In this document: piece after piece, positions 16,111-24,034 of the stretch
How the letters are laid out: every line of letters starts with the position of its first letter
Numbering within the stretch: position 1 is the first letter of the stretch
From: Bdellovibrionaceae bacterium UBA2351
GTDB lineage: Bacteria > Bdellovibrionota > Bdellovibrionia > Bdellovibrionales > Bdellovibrionaceae
Direction of reading: 5' to 3'
Length of the DNA stretch: 31,642 bases
NCBI GenBank assembly: GCA_002344565.1
Contig: DDTZ01000208.1
Location: 1-31,642, forward strand
Translations under genes and position numbers: made by a program
Notes under the pieces: model-generated
What the model was told of the DNA's origin: nothing
What the model saw: only the letters and a program-made list of their open reading frames with translations
The model's database searches: none

Positions 16111-16668
16111 ATGGAAATGATTTTAAAGAAAGAACACTTTCGACAAATGCCTTGGAAGAATGGTCAGGGCGTGACTCAGGAAATAGATATTTTTCCCGGA
16201 GGTAGTGATTTTGCGAAAAGTGATTTTCACTGGCGTCTCAGTAGTGCGGAAATTAAAGCAGATAATATATTTTCTAGTTTCCCGGGATATGATCGTCATT
16301 TGATCGTCTTATCGGGTGATGGATTAAGGTTAAACCAGAATTTATTGTTGCCCCTGCAGGTGCACAGTTTTCGCGGGGAAGACGCTGTTCAATGCTCGCT
16401 GTTAGGCGGTAGCGTAGTTGATTTAGGAATTATTTATCGCCGTGATTTGTATACCTGTGAAATGAAAATCGTTACACTCGCTCACAGTGAGAAAATATTT
16501 TTTGGCGATGGTATTCACTATCTTAAGAGTTTAACGGAGCCCATCCGTGTAAACTCTGAATCTTTGAATACGGACGAAGTTTTAAAAATTGAAGGTAATG
16601 AAATTGCAGAGATTCAAGGGATCGGATACCCTATTCGAGTTTTAAAAATCTCTATCGTGATGAAGTAA
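16111..16668 (+). CDS. HutD/Ves family cupin protein
   Basis: A 185-residue bicupin-like protein. The N-terminus has the family signature MPWKNGQGVTQEI (residues 13-25), followed by DFHWRLSSAEI and SSFPGYDRHLIVLSGDG. HutD is encoded in histidine-utilisation clusters of other bacteria and is thought to bind formylglutamate-type ligands; Ves is a cold-responsive relative. No hut genes are visible here, so the role is open. It is coupled to the upstream lipoprotein (3-bp gap) and overlaps the convergent Cys-rich gene by 17 bp. Confidence 0.85.
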   Translation: MEMILKKEHFRQMPWKNGQGVTQEIDIFPGGSDFAKSDFHWRLSSAEIKADNIFSSFPGYDRHLIVLSGDGLRLNQNLLLPLQVHSFRGEDAVQCSLLGGSVVDLGIIYRRDLYTCEMKIVTLAHSEKIFFGDGIHYLKSLTEPIRVNSESLNTDEVLKIEGNEIAEIQGIGYPIRVLKISIVMK

Positions 16669-17182
16669 AATTTTTCCCGCGTTTTAGATGAAGCGTGTAT
16701 TGAGTACGACATTGATCGATGATCAGTTTCATAGTCGTTTGGAAAAACGGATCCCGTAATCCCGATTTAATATGCCATAACGTAACCATTTGATCTTGTG
16801 GACTTAGCTCGCAAAAATGGTTTTCATTATAGCAATCAACATGGGATTGAATGGCGATGTCAGCGACGTTATCACACGTGACATTCGGTTGTTTAGCCAA
16901 GTGATTTACTAAGCATGAACGGATTTTCGATAATACGTTTTGAGCGTGTTTGGTGTAGGTAGTCTCTTTATCAACGAACAAATGACAATAGCGATAACCG
17001 AAATTAGTGAGATAGTTCTTCGTATCGCAGCCAAGCTCAGCGTGTTTTTGGCAATAATAGGAACAGACTGTTGGGTCATCCGAGCATTGTGCCGAATAAT
17101 TGGGGATACTAAAAAATAGTACCAACAAAGGCCACCACATCAGATGGCGGCCAAAAAAGTTAAGCACGGTTGTTCGGTTCAA
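16652..17182 (-). CDS. Cysteine-rich secreted protein of unknown function
   Basis: A 176-residue protein with a signal peptide (hydrophobic MWWPLLVLFFSI, cleavage near YSA-QC) and ten Cys in the mature part, an even number suiting five disulfides in the periplasm or outside the cell. The pattern of paired Cys in short helices (CSYYCQKHAELGC, YRYCHLF, IRSCLVNH) resembles small all-helical disulfide proteins, but I do not recognise a family. The start overlaps the end of the GlpT-like transporter gene by 23 bp, suggesting coupling; an alternative ATG at 17140 starts just before the hydrophobic core. Confidence 0.7.
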   Translation of the reverse strand: MNRTTVLNFFGRHLMWWPLLVLFFSIPNYSAQCSDDPTVCSYYCQKHAELGCDTKNYLTNFGYRYCHLFVDKETTYTKHAQNVLSKIRSCLVNHLAKQPNVTCDNVADIAIQSHVDCYNENHFCELSPQDQMVTLWHIKSGLRDPFFQTTMKLIIDQCRTQYTLHLKRGKNFTSSR

Positions 17183-18692
17183 GGTTTACCGTTCCACCCA
17201 CGCGCGCCTCTTCAACAACGCGTACACGATCAACAGGGATATCTTTAGACGCTAAATACTTTCGAGTGGCATCTGGTAATGACTTCCACATTTTAAGTGC
17301 AACTAACACCGACATGATACCGAATGGAATCAAGAATGCCGGCCATGCATGCCAGCTTTCTGGTTTTTCAGAAAGGATGTTGCCCAGTACTAAAGATTGC
17401 AAACCTGTTCCTAAATAAACGAAACCATCAGTAATACCTGATGCTGTCGCCGTCATCTTACGACCACCGAAATCGGCTGCTGCCGTACCTGACATCAACG
17501 AGTGAACAGAGATAGACAATAAACCTAAAAGAACGGCGCAGGTACCAACGATTAGAGGCGACGTCAAAAGGCTAAAGTACATAGTTGTAGCAACAAGCGT
17601 AATCAAAATACCCGCAATAGCTACTGGAGGACCACGACGAGATTGGAATACTTTATCAGAGATATGGCCAGCAGCAAAACCGCCCGCGATACCAGTTAAG
17701 CAAAGGATTAAACCCCAGTTGTCATGGAAAAATTCAGCGCCGATTTGAGGGACGACTTTACCGAATTTAAAGTACCATTGCATAACACCGTTACGAATAA
17801 CACCTGTAGTGAACTCGATAGCTGCAACCATCATGATGATTGGGTTCGAGAATACACGTTTAAGCATTTCAGTTTTGGTTAATTCGATGTGCATTTGGCC
17901 AGACGAGGCATCATGAGTATCGAAGTCTTCGTGTCCCGCTTGAGACGGCATGTCTTTTACTAAGATAGCATCCATGATGAACCAGAAGATAAGTAAAGCC
18001 GCTGGAATAAAGAAAATGAACCAAACAGAATCCACACCATTATTAACGGAACCTAATGTCGTGTGGAAAAGGTCTGACAAGAAACCAGGATTTTTTGGAT
18101 TAGCACTCGCTGAATCGGCGATTTTAGAGTTCAAGTCGAAGGCGAAGTAAATACCTACAGAGATCAATGTTCCAAAGATTGCACCAAAGATGCCGCGCTC
18201 ACGAACGTGGAACCAATAGGCTTTGTTCTTGATGATCGAAACAGCGCCATAGCTTTGGAAGAACATATTAACAGAGTACAGAATCGCTAAAGCAATCGTC
18301 ATGTTCACTTCGAGTTGGCCATTTAAGAAAAGGTAAACCACGATCCCCATAGCGATGTTCGCGAGTGAAGCACCGCCGGTTGCGAGTAACATACCTTTTT
18401 TACTTCCCCATTTATCAACTAGGGGGCCATTTAGAAGAAAAGATAAACCGTAAGTGATAGTTCCGGCGGCGAAGATGGTGCCGAAGCTGGCGATTGTCAT
18501 TTTAGAGCCTAAGGCGTTGCTGGCTACGTTTAGATTGTATCGAGCCATGTATAAGAAAGCGTAACTCATTCCAAGAGGGAACCAGTTTAGAAACCGTCTA
18601 ACCATGAATGGTGATGCATGCATCATCGGGTTGTATCTGAAGTACAGGATAATCACCGCTAAAAGGGTTAACAGTACCGACGCTGCTGCCAT
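17160..18692 (-). CDS. MFS organophosphate:phosphate antiporter-like transporter (GlpT/UhpT type)
   Basis: A 510-residue major facilitator with about 12 spans. The N-terminal RRFLNWFPLGMSYAFLYMAR then YNLNVA matches the opening of the organophosphate antiporter family, including the Arg in YMARYNL that contacts phosphate in GlpT. GPLVDKWGSKKGML is the helix 2-3 loop. A long central loop (about 240-275) is acidic and charged. Members exchange glycerol-3-phosphate, hexose phosphate or similar for phosphate. The ATG at 18692 has a good AAGGAG site. The upstream 370 bp carry no gene. The Cys-rich secreted protein overlaps its 3' end. Confidence 0.88.
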   Translation of the reverse strand: MAAASVLLTLLAVIILYFRYNPMMHASPFMVRRFLNWFPLGMSYAFLYMARYNLNVASNALGSKMTIASFGTIFAAGTITYGLSFLLNGPLVDKWGSKKGMLLATGGASLANIAMGIVVYLFLNGQLEVNMTIALAILYSVNMFFQSYGAVSIIKNKAYWFHVRERGIFGAIFGTLISVGIYFAFDLNSKIADSASANPKNPGFLSDLFHTTLGSVNNGVDSVWFIFFIPAALLIFWFIMDAILVKDMPSQAGHEDFDTHDASSGQMHIELTKTEMLKRVFSNPIIMMVAAIEFTTGVIRNGVMQWYFKFGKVVPQIGAEFFHDNWGLILCLTGIAGGFAAGHISDKVFQSRRGPPVAIAGILITLVATTMYFSLLTSPLIVGTCAVLLGLLSISVHSLMSGTAAADFGGRKMTATASGITDGFVYLGTGLQSLVLGNILSEKPESWHAWPAFLIPFGIMSVLVALKMWKSLPDATRKYLASKDIPVDRVRVVEEARVGGTVNLEPNNRA

Positions 18693-19062
18693 GGTTGCTC
18701 CTTATCAATATCTAAGTATGAAGGTTGCTCGAGGGCGTTTCTAACCTAAAGGCTCCAGTATGTCCAGCATCCTAACAGAATCTTTACAGACCGGTTGGTC
18801 ATTCCAGGAATAAAGGTAAAATTGAAAAAAATGCCGCTTAAACAGGCGTTTATTCTGACTGATTTTCCGCTATGGGTGCATATTTAATAAGTTTTGGAGT
18901 TTTCAGCGTAACTTTTAAACTTCTTCGGCACTTTTGAAAAAAATGGATAGGTTTTGTAGAAAGTTAGGGGTGGGCATGGTTTTCGATAACTCGATTGGCT
19001 AAAACAATGGATTTTTCTGTATTTCAGTACTAAACAACGGGCCTATGAGCGGAGAAAATGGA
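18693..19062. other. Gene-free stretch between the divergent MFS transporter and slyX
   Basis: About 370 bp without a credible gene. Short open frames (ATG at 18831 and 18943, under 20 codons each) have no ribosome binding sites. There is a small dyad, TAAAC-AGGC-GTTTA (18838-18851). I find no tRNA cloverleaf and no stem followed by a T-run. It must hold the promoters of both flanking genes, but I cannot place them with confidence. Confidence 0.6.
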
Positions 19063-19266
19063 ATGATTGAGCAAAGACTGACTGAAATGGAAACGCGATT
19101 TCTTTATCAAGAGGACACGATTGAGCAATTAAACCAGGTTGTCTGCGAACAGCAGGATCAAATTCAGCAATTAAAAACAACGCTTGAACTCGTAGCAAAA
19201 AATTTAAAGCATTTGTTAGAACACTCGAGCGATATTCGCCCTCATGAAAAACCGCCCCATTACTAG
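19063..19266 (+). CDS. slyX: SlyX family protein
   Basis: A 67-residue coiled-coil protein. The sequence MIEQRLTEMETRFLYQEDTI then EQLNQVVCEQQDQIQQL and the C-terminal PHEKPPHY are characteristic of SlyX, a small widespread protein of unknown role, first named from a phage-lysis gene neighbourhood. The ATG at 19063 is preceded by GGAG and matches the usual SlyX N-terminus; an ATG six codons upstream (19045) would add MSGENG. Confidence 0.85.
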   Translation: MIEQRLTEMETRFLYQEDTIEQLNQVVCEQQDQIQQLKTTLELVAKNLKHLLEHSSDIRPHEKPPHY

Positions 19267-19348
19267 GCCTAATAACTCTAATTCTTGAATACAAAAGGTA
19301 AATACGTTACAGATTAGTTTGGTTCATTAACTTAACGAGTGAGGAAAC

Positions 19349-19753
19349 ATGACTAAATTTGTATTTCTATTGGCAATGGGTTTGATGATTGGTTGCACTA
19401 ACGCGGCTAAGAAACAAACGACTGAAACTAAAGCGGGTCCAGCAACAGCTACAACTCCGGCTCCAGCGGCACCTGCGGCAACGGCTGACGTGGCTCCGGC
19501 AAAGGATGCTAAAAAAGCTAAAACGACAAAAGCGGCTACGACAACAACAGCAGCGGGCGACGTAACATGCACATCGGGCCAAGATGTTCGTAAATTATCA
19601 ATCAAAGGCAAAGAGCAAGGTTGCGAGCTTGAATATACTAAAGCGGGACAGCCGTCTTCAGTAGCTAGCCAAATCGTTGGCCAAGCAAAATGCGAAGAAG
19701 TTTTAACTCGCATTCAAGACAAGTTAGTAGCTGCTGGCTATAAGTGCGAGTAG
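19349..19753 (+). CDS. Small lipoprotein with Ala/Thr/Pro/Lys-rich linker
   Basis: A 134-residue lipoprotein: signal peptide with lipobox LMIGC (C16), then about 50 residues of low-complexity Ala/Thr/Pro/Lys (a tether resembling peptidoglycan-spanning linkers), then a compact 60-residue domain with three Cys (VTCTSGQD, QGCELEY, KYKCE-type ending) and a further AKCEEV. A GAGG site lies just before the ATG. The end domain, LEYTKAGQPSSVASQIVGQA then KCEEVLTRIQDKLVAAGYKC, is of a type seen in secreted proteins of unknown function. No closer assignment possible. Confidence 0.75.
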   Translation: MTKFVFLLAMGLMIGCTNAAKKQTTETKAGPATATTPAPAAPAATADVAPAKDAKKAKTTKAATTTTAAGDVTCTSGQDVRKLSIKGKEQGCELEYTKAGQPSSVASQIVGQAKCEEVLTRIQDKLVAAGYKCE

Positions 19754-19865
19754 TTTTCTAGTGTTTTCATTGGGGGTGATGTTTTCTATATTGCCCTCAA
19801 AAATAAGCAGGCCGACGGTTTTTTAAAGTCTGAGTTGAAAAACTTCCCCGTACAAATAAATGACA

Positions 19866-19894
19866 TTGGTATAGGTTCGTAAAATCTATAGAAT
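19866..19894 (+). promoter_or_regulatory. Candidate promoter for the small secreted protein gene
   Basis: TTGGTA (19866-19871) and TAGAAT (19889-19894) with a 17-bp spacer lie about 35 nt before the ATG at 19929. Spacing is ideal and both boxes resemble the housekeeping sigma consensus. Confidence 0.4.
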
Positions 19895-19928
19895 GACCCC
19901 ACGAAATTAATCACCAACTGAGGTCCCT

Positions 19929-20303
19929 ATGTCTGTATATTCTTATATTTTCGGTATTTTACTTGTTGTTCAATCCACGATGGCTGCTGTTGAATGCACC
20001 AGCGCTGAGAAAAGTGTAGATGGAACATCGAAACATACAATTCGTTATTATAAACCGAATGAGCTTGGTCGTAATCAGTTTGCCAATGTTCAATTATTCG
20101 AAACGGCTAAAATGTCTAACAAAGAATACTTGCCGGTGACGTACACGTTATGTGTCGCTAAACCTAGTGGCTATGGTTCAATTATTCGCTGTGAGAGTGA
20201 GTACGGCTCCGATATTTATTTAATGATCGAAAACGTTCGTAAAACGGGTGCCTATCAAGACGGCCTCTTTAAGTTATTTAATTTAAGTTGCAAAGATATC
20301 TAA
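19929..20303 (+). CDS. Small secreted protein of unknown function
   Basis: A 124-residue exported protein with a signal peptide (SYIFGILLVVQSTMA, cleavage near MAA-VEC). The mature part has four Cys (VEC, TLC, IRC, LSC), consistent with two disulfides, and a beta-rich pattern. A GAGG site precedes the ATG. No family recognised. It is monocistronic in appearance: a candidate promoter lies upstream and a GC-rich hairpin follows. Confidence 0.7.
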   Translation: MSVYSYIFGILLVVQSTMAAVECTSAEKSVDGTSKHTIRYYKPNELGRNQFANVQLFETAKMSNKEYLPVTYTLCVAKPSGYGSIIRCESEYGSDIYLMIENVRKTGAYQDGLFKLFNLSCKDI

Positions 20304-20315
20304 AAATATAAATCG

Positions 20316-20336
20316 AATGCGCGTGACTCGCGCATT
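20316..20336 (+). terminator. Candidate Rho-independent terminator
   Basis: A perfect 8-bp stem, AATGCGCG / CGCGCATT, with a 5-nt loop (TGACT), 13 nt after the stop of the small secreted protein gene. Only a short T stretch follows (ATTTACC), so termination may be incomplete. Confidence 0.5.
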
Positions 20337-20362
20337 TACCTAAATTTGCTTGATGTAGCTTT

Positions 20363-20380
20363 TGTAAACATATTTTTACA
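20363..20380. promoter_or_regulatory. Dyad TGTAAA-N6-TTTACA upstream of a lipoprotein gene
   Basis: A perfect inverted repeat of 6-bp arms with a 6-bp spacer, 18 bp in all, the size of a dimeric regulator site. It lies about 110 bp before the lipoprotein ATG. No cognate regulator is adjacent. Confidence 0.3.
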
Positions 20381-20492
20381 ATCAAATTCATTTACATGGT
20401 TTTAAACGCGGTATGGGACTAGCAATAAGCAGTCTTGAAAAATGAATCGCGTCGGTAAACTGTCAAAAAAGTATACGAATTTGAGGTTGTGT

Positions 20493-21488
20493 ATGAAGAA
20501 GCTTATTATTGCATCGATCAGTATTTTGAGTTTAATCGCTTGCCAAGACAAGAGCGATGATAAATTGGGTACGTTTGAAGACCGTGTCCCTGAAAAGTTA
20601 AACTTTACGGCTCCTGTTCAAGGTGAAATGCCATCTGATGCGCAAATCAATGAAATCAAAGCTACATTTTCAAATCAAAATAGAATGATGATTCCGCCTG
20701 GTGAGTTGATTGCGCCAAGCAGTGAAATGTCGGCCGATGAAATTAATAGAAAAGAAGCGGCTTTGCAAAAAGAAGATCCGAATTCTTATAAAATGTTAAA
20801 AGAAATTCAGGCCAATTGTAACGTGCCTAAAGCAGCGGTGAATTCAACGTTTCCGAAAGAAAGTGAAAACTACAAACCTAAAACAGGTGATGTTTTTACG
20901 GTAGAAGCTAAACAGAACATTACGGAAAAGACGGGTTCATGTCCCATGACATCTAAAGTGGACATGAGTGGTAAAATCGTTGTTGAAACGTATGAAGAAG
21001 GTCAAAACGTGGTTAAAAAAGCGGGCGCGTCTGCCGGCGGAAATGCAAAAGTAGAATACCTAATTAAAAAGCCTGAATACCAAAAACTATTGAATGCTCG
21101 CGGAATGATCGTCGATACAAATATTTCTGGTTTAGCATCGATCGTTGATACAAGCGCCAATAAAGCGTACGTAACCGGGAACATGACAGGTAGCTATATC
21201 ACATTAGACAAACAAATTGATTATTCAACATCGATGGAATTAGTGACAAAAGGAACGTCGGAAACTAAACAACGCAATCAATTTATCGCCAAAGCTGAAC
21301 TGAAATATCCAGGCTTTCGCGTATCGATCGTAGCTCACACGATTACTGAAAATGGAAAACAGTTGGTAAGCGAAGTGTACCTAAATGGAAACAAACTCAA
21401 TACAAGCCAACAACAAAAAATCCTAAACCGCGAAGTCCCAGGCATCGGCGTCGTCGACAACAGCCCGATCTTAAACGCACTGAAATAG
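20493..21488 (+). CDS. Lipoprotein of unknown function
   Basis: A 331-residue lipoprotein with lipobox LSLIAC (C17). The frame is open 17 codons upstream, but the ATG at 20493 has GAGG at a proper distance and starts directly with the signal peptide MKKLIIASISIL. The mature protein is hydrophilic, with an early Lys/Glu/Asp-rich region and a later beta-rich part (about 120-320) containing many Thr/Ser/Val strands and only two Cys in the mature region (NCNVP, GSCPM). No family recognised. Its stop codon is inside a perfect 10-bp hairpin. Confidence 0.75.
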   Translation: MKKLIIASISILSLIACQDKSDDKLGTFEDRVPEKLNFTAPVQGEMPSDAQINEIKATFSNQNRMMIPPGELIAPSSEMSADEINRKEAALQKEDPNSYKMLKEIQANCNVPKAAVNSTFPKESENYKPKTGDVFTVEAKQNITEKTGSCPMTSKVDMSGKIVVETYEEGQNVVKKAGASAGGNAKVEYLIKKPEYQKLLNARGMIVDTNISGLASIVDTSANKAYVTGNMTGSYITLDKQIDYSTSMELVTKGTSETKQRNQFIAKAELKYPGFRVSIVAHTITENGKQLVSEVYLNGNKLNTSQQQKILNREVPGIGVVDNSPILNALK

Positions 21489-21507
21489 CAGAAGCGCCTG
21501 CTATTTC
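21482..21507. terminator. Hairpin spanning the lipoprotein stop codon
   Basis: A perfect 10-bp stem (GAAATAGCAG / CTGCTATTTC) with a 6-nt loop. The TAG stop at 21486-21488 is in the left arm. No T-run follows, so it is either a weak terminator or a 3'-end stabilising structure. Confidence 0.4.
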
Positions 21508-21592
21508 CCTCAGTGTGGCCTTTTGCCCCATAGAAATTGAAAAATCTGCTCGTGCTTGATCGCACGTTTGGGTTGTGGTGATCATAGTCGTT

Positions 21593-22270
21593 ATGAGACA
21601 TCAACTTTATGCTTTATCTATTTTGTCATCTTTAGTTTTTTTAATTTCGTGTGAAAATCCTATTAAGCGTGCCGCTCGAAACGTTCAGTATTCGGCATAT
21701 GAAATGGTGGGGATTCAAAAGCGCGAGCTTTTGAAAACGCGAGTGGATGATGCTAGAGACGAGCAAAAAGAAGCGGGAGAAGATTTTCGCGATGCCCTTC
21801 AAAAATTAAAAGATGTTTACGGATTTCAGGGCGGTCAGCTTGAAAAAAAGTATGATAGTCTGAATAGTTCTTATGAACGAGCGGCTCGTCAATCTGATGA
21901 TGTTAAAAAAAGTATTCGGAAAGTGGAAACGGTGGCTGGCGATCTTTTTAAAGAATGGGAAAATGAAATCGGGTCTATGGAGACCGCGCCTTTGAAAGAC
22001 CGCAGTCGTTCAGCATTACGAGCAACTCAAACGAAATACAGTCACATGCATGCGGCCTTAAAAGCCTCTGAAGCAAAACTAGATCCGGTTCTTCATCAAT
22101 TACGTGATCAGGTTTTATTTCTTAAACACAATTTAAATGCGCAGGCGATAGGCTCGTTAAAAAGTGAAGGCACTAAAATTCAAAAAGAAGTCGAAGTGTT
22201 AATTGCGGAAATGAATAAATCCATCAATTCGGCCAATCAATTCATTCAAGATATGAAGCAAACAGAATAA
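21593..22270 (+). CDS. DUF2959 family lipoprotein
   Basis: A 225-residue protein with a signal peptide ending in the lipobox FLISC. The body is almost all helix and heptad-rich: YSAYEMVGIQKRELLKTRVD then DARDEQKEAGEDF, a central LEKKYDSLNSSYERA, and the C-terminal LDPVLHQLRDQVLFLKHNLN with AQAIGSL. This string is the DUF2959 signature, a family of periplasmic coiled-coil proteins of unknown function found across Gram-negative bacteria. A GTG at 21575 would extend it by six residues; the ATG at 21593 gives a normal signal peptide. Confidence 0.88.
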   Translation: MRHQLYALSILSSLVFLISCENPIKRAARNVQYSAYEMVGIQKRELLKTRVDDARDEQKEAGEDFRDALQKLKDVYGFQGGQLEKKYDSLNSSYERAARQSDDVKKSIRKVETVAGDLFKEWENEIGSMETAPLKDRSRSALRATQTKYSHMHAALKASEAKLDPVLHQLRDQVLFLKHNLNAQAIGSLKSEGTKIQKEVEVLIAEMNKSINSANQFIQDMKQTE

Positions 22271-22427
22271 AAAAGTAGCCGGTCAAAACGGGTCTCCATT
22301 GTAATATCTTCCTACGTGTCGCCTAGTTGAACAGCCCTTCCAGGGGAGAACTCTTGCTAGCAATTTGTTACCTTGGCATCTTTTCTGCTTATTTAATCTA
22401 TATTCGAAAACTATGGAGTTTTAAACA

Positions 22428-23387
22428 ATGTCTGGTGCTCTCATCGCATTGATATTTATGGGTCTTCTTTTGCCAATGAAGTCGTTTTCATTGGGATTTG
22501 CAGATATTGTCGATCAGACAGCAATTGGTCCCATGTTAGTTGAAAAGCCTAAGCACGTGTACACACCTGCAATAGGAATCGGTTCAAGGGTATCCGGTTT
22601 AGAGATCAATGAAACGGGCTCTATGACGACGACTAATAGAAACAATTATTTAATAGGTTTAGATGTCGATGGTAGTAATACGACTCTCAGTATTCCCTTT
22701 CGAGATCCCAAGCAATCGACAGAGAGTCGGGTCGATTCCAAATTAGTCTATGCTAGCACAAGCTTAGTTCTGACCCCTAATATTCGGGCCGATGCGAGCT
22801 ATGATTTTACAAAAGGATATTTGGTGGAAGATAGTACGGTTGATAGAAACCCAATCTATCTATTTCCTGATTTAAGTTATGAAAAAATAGAGATGTCACT
22901 AAGCTGGATCAGCAATCCCGAGCATGATTCATTTTTATTTTCACCAATAATGTATAGACGGGCAGAAAGCTCGTCTGCTTGGATAGTGAGTGCGAATATC
23001 GCACGATATCATTTGTCAAATATCGGATCTATTCAAAAATATGAGCTCTTTAATCGCAAATCGACACTGTCGTACGCTTCGATCTATAGCTTGAGCCCCG
23101 GGGTTGCCTATAGCTCAACTCGCTTTTACAAAAACTGGTTTGTTGGCGGTGTGCTGGGGGTCAACTATGAATTTAGTTATTTCCAGAAAAATTATTCAGA
23201 TAAACCGATGCAAGATGACTCAGTCGTAACCGGAGCCGCGACTATCAATATTTCGACGGGTTATTCTTGGGATCAGTTAACGACAGGCATTTTCATTACA
23301 ATTCGTAGCTGGGGTATCATTTTAGATGATTACATCGTTCGTAATAGCCACGGAAAATCGGGCTGGTACTTTTCGTATACCTTCTAA
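22428..23387 (+). CDS. Probable outer-membrane beta-barrel protein (DUF4421-like)
   Basis: A 319-residue exported protein with signal peptide (ALIALIFMGLLLPMKSFS). The mature chain has repeated amphipathic strands with Tyr/Ser/Thr and aromatic belts, no helices, and ends in WYFSYTF, a terminal Phe as recognised by the BAM machinery. The layout (N-terminal KHVYTPAIGIGSR, central YDFTKGYL, late KNWFVGGVLGVNYEF) resembles the DUF4421 barrel family, an assignment from memory and tentative. Convergent with tetR by a 4-bp overlap. Function unknown. Confidence 0.72.
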   Translation: MSGALIALIFMGLLLPMKSFSLGFADIVDQTAIGPMLVEKPKHVYTPAIGIGSRVSGLEINETGSMTTTNRNNYLIGLDVDGSNTTLSIPFRDPKQSTESRVDSKLVYASTSLVLTPNIRADASYDFTKGYLVEDSTVDRNPIYLFPDLSYEKIEMSLSWISNPEHDSFLFSPIMYRRAESSSAWIVSANIARYHLSNIGSIQKYELFNRKSTLSYASIYSLSPGVAYSSTRFYKNWFVGGVLGVNYEFSYFQKNYSDKPMQDDSVVTGAATINISTGYSWDQLTTGIFITIRSWGIILDDYIVRNSHGKSGWYFSYTF

Positions 23388-23929
23388 GCTAATTTAATTG
23401 TTTTCAAAAACAGTTCAATGCGTTCTTTTAGATCCGCAGCCGTATGCAGATTTAATTCAAGGGCGATGCCGTTATGAAACGACATAATCATATTGGCAAC
23501 GATTTCAGGATTACTTTTTGTGTGTCCTTTTAAGTTCTTGACTAGTAGTTGTCGAAGACCGTCGGCGTGACTGATTAGCGCGTTTTTAGCAGCGGTTGGA
23601 ATAATTTTAAATTCACGATACGAATTCGTCGCAAAACAACCTTTGGTACCATTGCAGGTTAACGGTAGCATCAAAAAGCGTTCGATGTTGTTCCAGCCAG
23701 GTGGCTCCGAGTCTAAAATATCTTTTACAGAGACTTTGCCTAAATACTGTTTCAGGGCGCAGGCATATAAATCTTCTTTATCTTTGAATTCAGAATACAA
23801 ACCAGACTTATTTACGCCCGTAGTTTTTTCTAGATCTTGAACAGAGGTATCTGCAAATCCTTTTTTCCAGAATAGACTCAAGGCCTTATCCAATACGTCT
23901 TCGCGTTCGAAGTTCTTTTTCCGTCCCAT
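23384..23929 (-). CDS. TetR family repressor
   Basis: About 181 residues. The N-terminal HTH is typical: FEREDVLDKALSLFWKKGFA then DTSVQDLEKTTGVNKSGLYS and EFKDKEDLYACAL. The C-terminal ligand-binding domain fits the TetR_C group found near short-chain dehydrogenases. The ATG at 23938 is inside a predicted -10 box, so the ATG three codons later (23927-23929) is probably the real start, with transcription beginning at or next to it. It faces the SDR gene across 105 bp containing two matching operators, so it probably represses both itself and the SDR. Ligand unknown. Confidence 0.9.
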   Translation of the reverse strand: MGRKKNFEREDVLDKALSLFWKKGFADTSVQDLEKTTGVNKSGLYSEFKDKEDLYACALKQYLGKVSVKDILDSEPPGWNNIERFLMLPLTCNGTKGCFATNSYREFKIIPTAAKNALISHADGLRQLLVKNLKGHTKSNPEIVANMIMSFHNGIALELNLHTAADLKERIELFLKTIKLA

Positions 23930-23936
23930 ATTGAAC

Positions 23937-23965
23937 ATAATATCATATCAAACCGATCGGTTCAA
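23937..23965 (-). promoter_or_regulatory. tetR promoter (TTGAAC-N17-TATTAT)
   Basis: On the minus strand TTGAAC (23960-23965) and TATTAT (23937-23942) are spaced by exactly 17 bp. The upstream operator covers the -35 box and most of the spacer. The -10 overlaps the first in-frame ATG, and the expected start point (about 23929-23931) coincides with the ATG three codons on, predicting a leaderless message. Confidence 0.55.
23948..23965. promoter_or_regulatory. TetR operator 1
   Basis: Near-perfect 18-bp palindrome TCAAACCGATCGGTTCAA. Read on the minus strand it is TTGAACCGATCGGTTTGA, matching operator 2 at most positions. It lies across the -35 and spacer of the tetR promoter. Confidence 0.7.
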
Positions 23966-23973
23966 TATTTTTA

Positions 23974-24001
23974 TTGCAATAATTTTTAAGTTTGTTATTT
24001 T
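23974..24001 (+). promoter_or_regulatory. Candidate SDR promoter
   Basis: TTGCAA (23974-23979) and TATTTT (23996-24001), 16-bp spacer. The predicted transcription start falls inside operator 2, so bound TetR would block it. An AAAGGAG site follows before the SDR ATG. Confidence 0.45.
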
Positions 24002-24017
24002 GAACTGAACGGTTCAA
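24000..24017. promoter_or_regulatory. TetR operator 2
   Basis: 18-bp near-palindrome TTGAACTGAACGGTTCAA sharing the TTGAAC(C/T)G and CGGTT arms of operator 1. The two centres are 52 bp apart, about five helical turns, so repressor dimers would sit on the same face. Located just upstream of the SDR ribosome binding site. Confidence 0.7.
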
Positions 24018-24034
24018 AATAAAGGAGAATCAAA

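Noticed and set aside
18693..19062. Possible tRNA or small RNA in the largest gene-free gap
   Set aside because: No cloverleaf, CCA end or strong stem plus T-run found by eye on either strand; only a 5-bp dyad at 18838-18851.
19327..19713. 128-codon minus-strand open frame rich in Ala/Val
   Set aside because: It is the mirror of the low-complexity Ala/Thr linker of the lipoprotein gene, with no ribosome binding site and no family match.
19801..19824. T-run after CCGACGG as a terminator for the Ala/Thr lipoprotein gene
   Set aside because: The stem is only three base pairs (CCG/CGG with one base between), too small to terminate.
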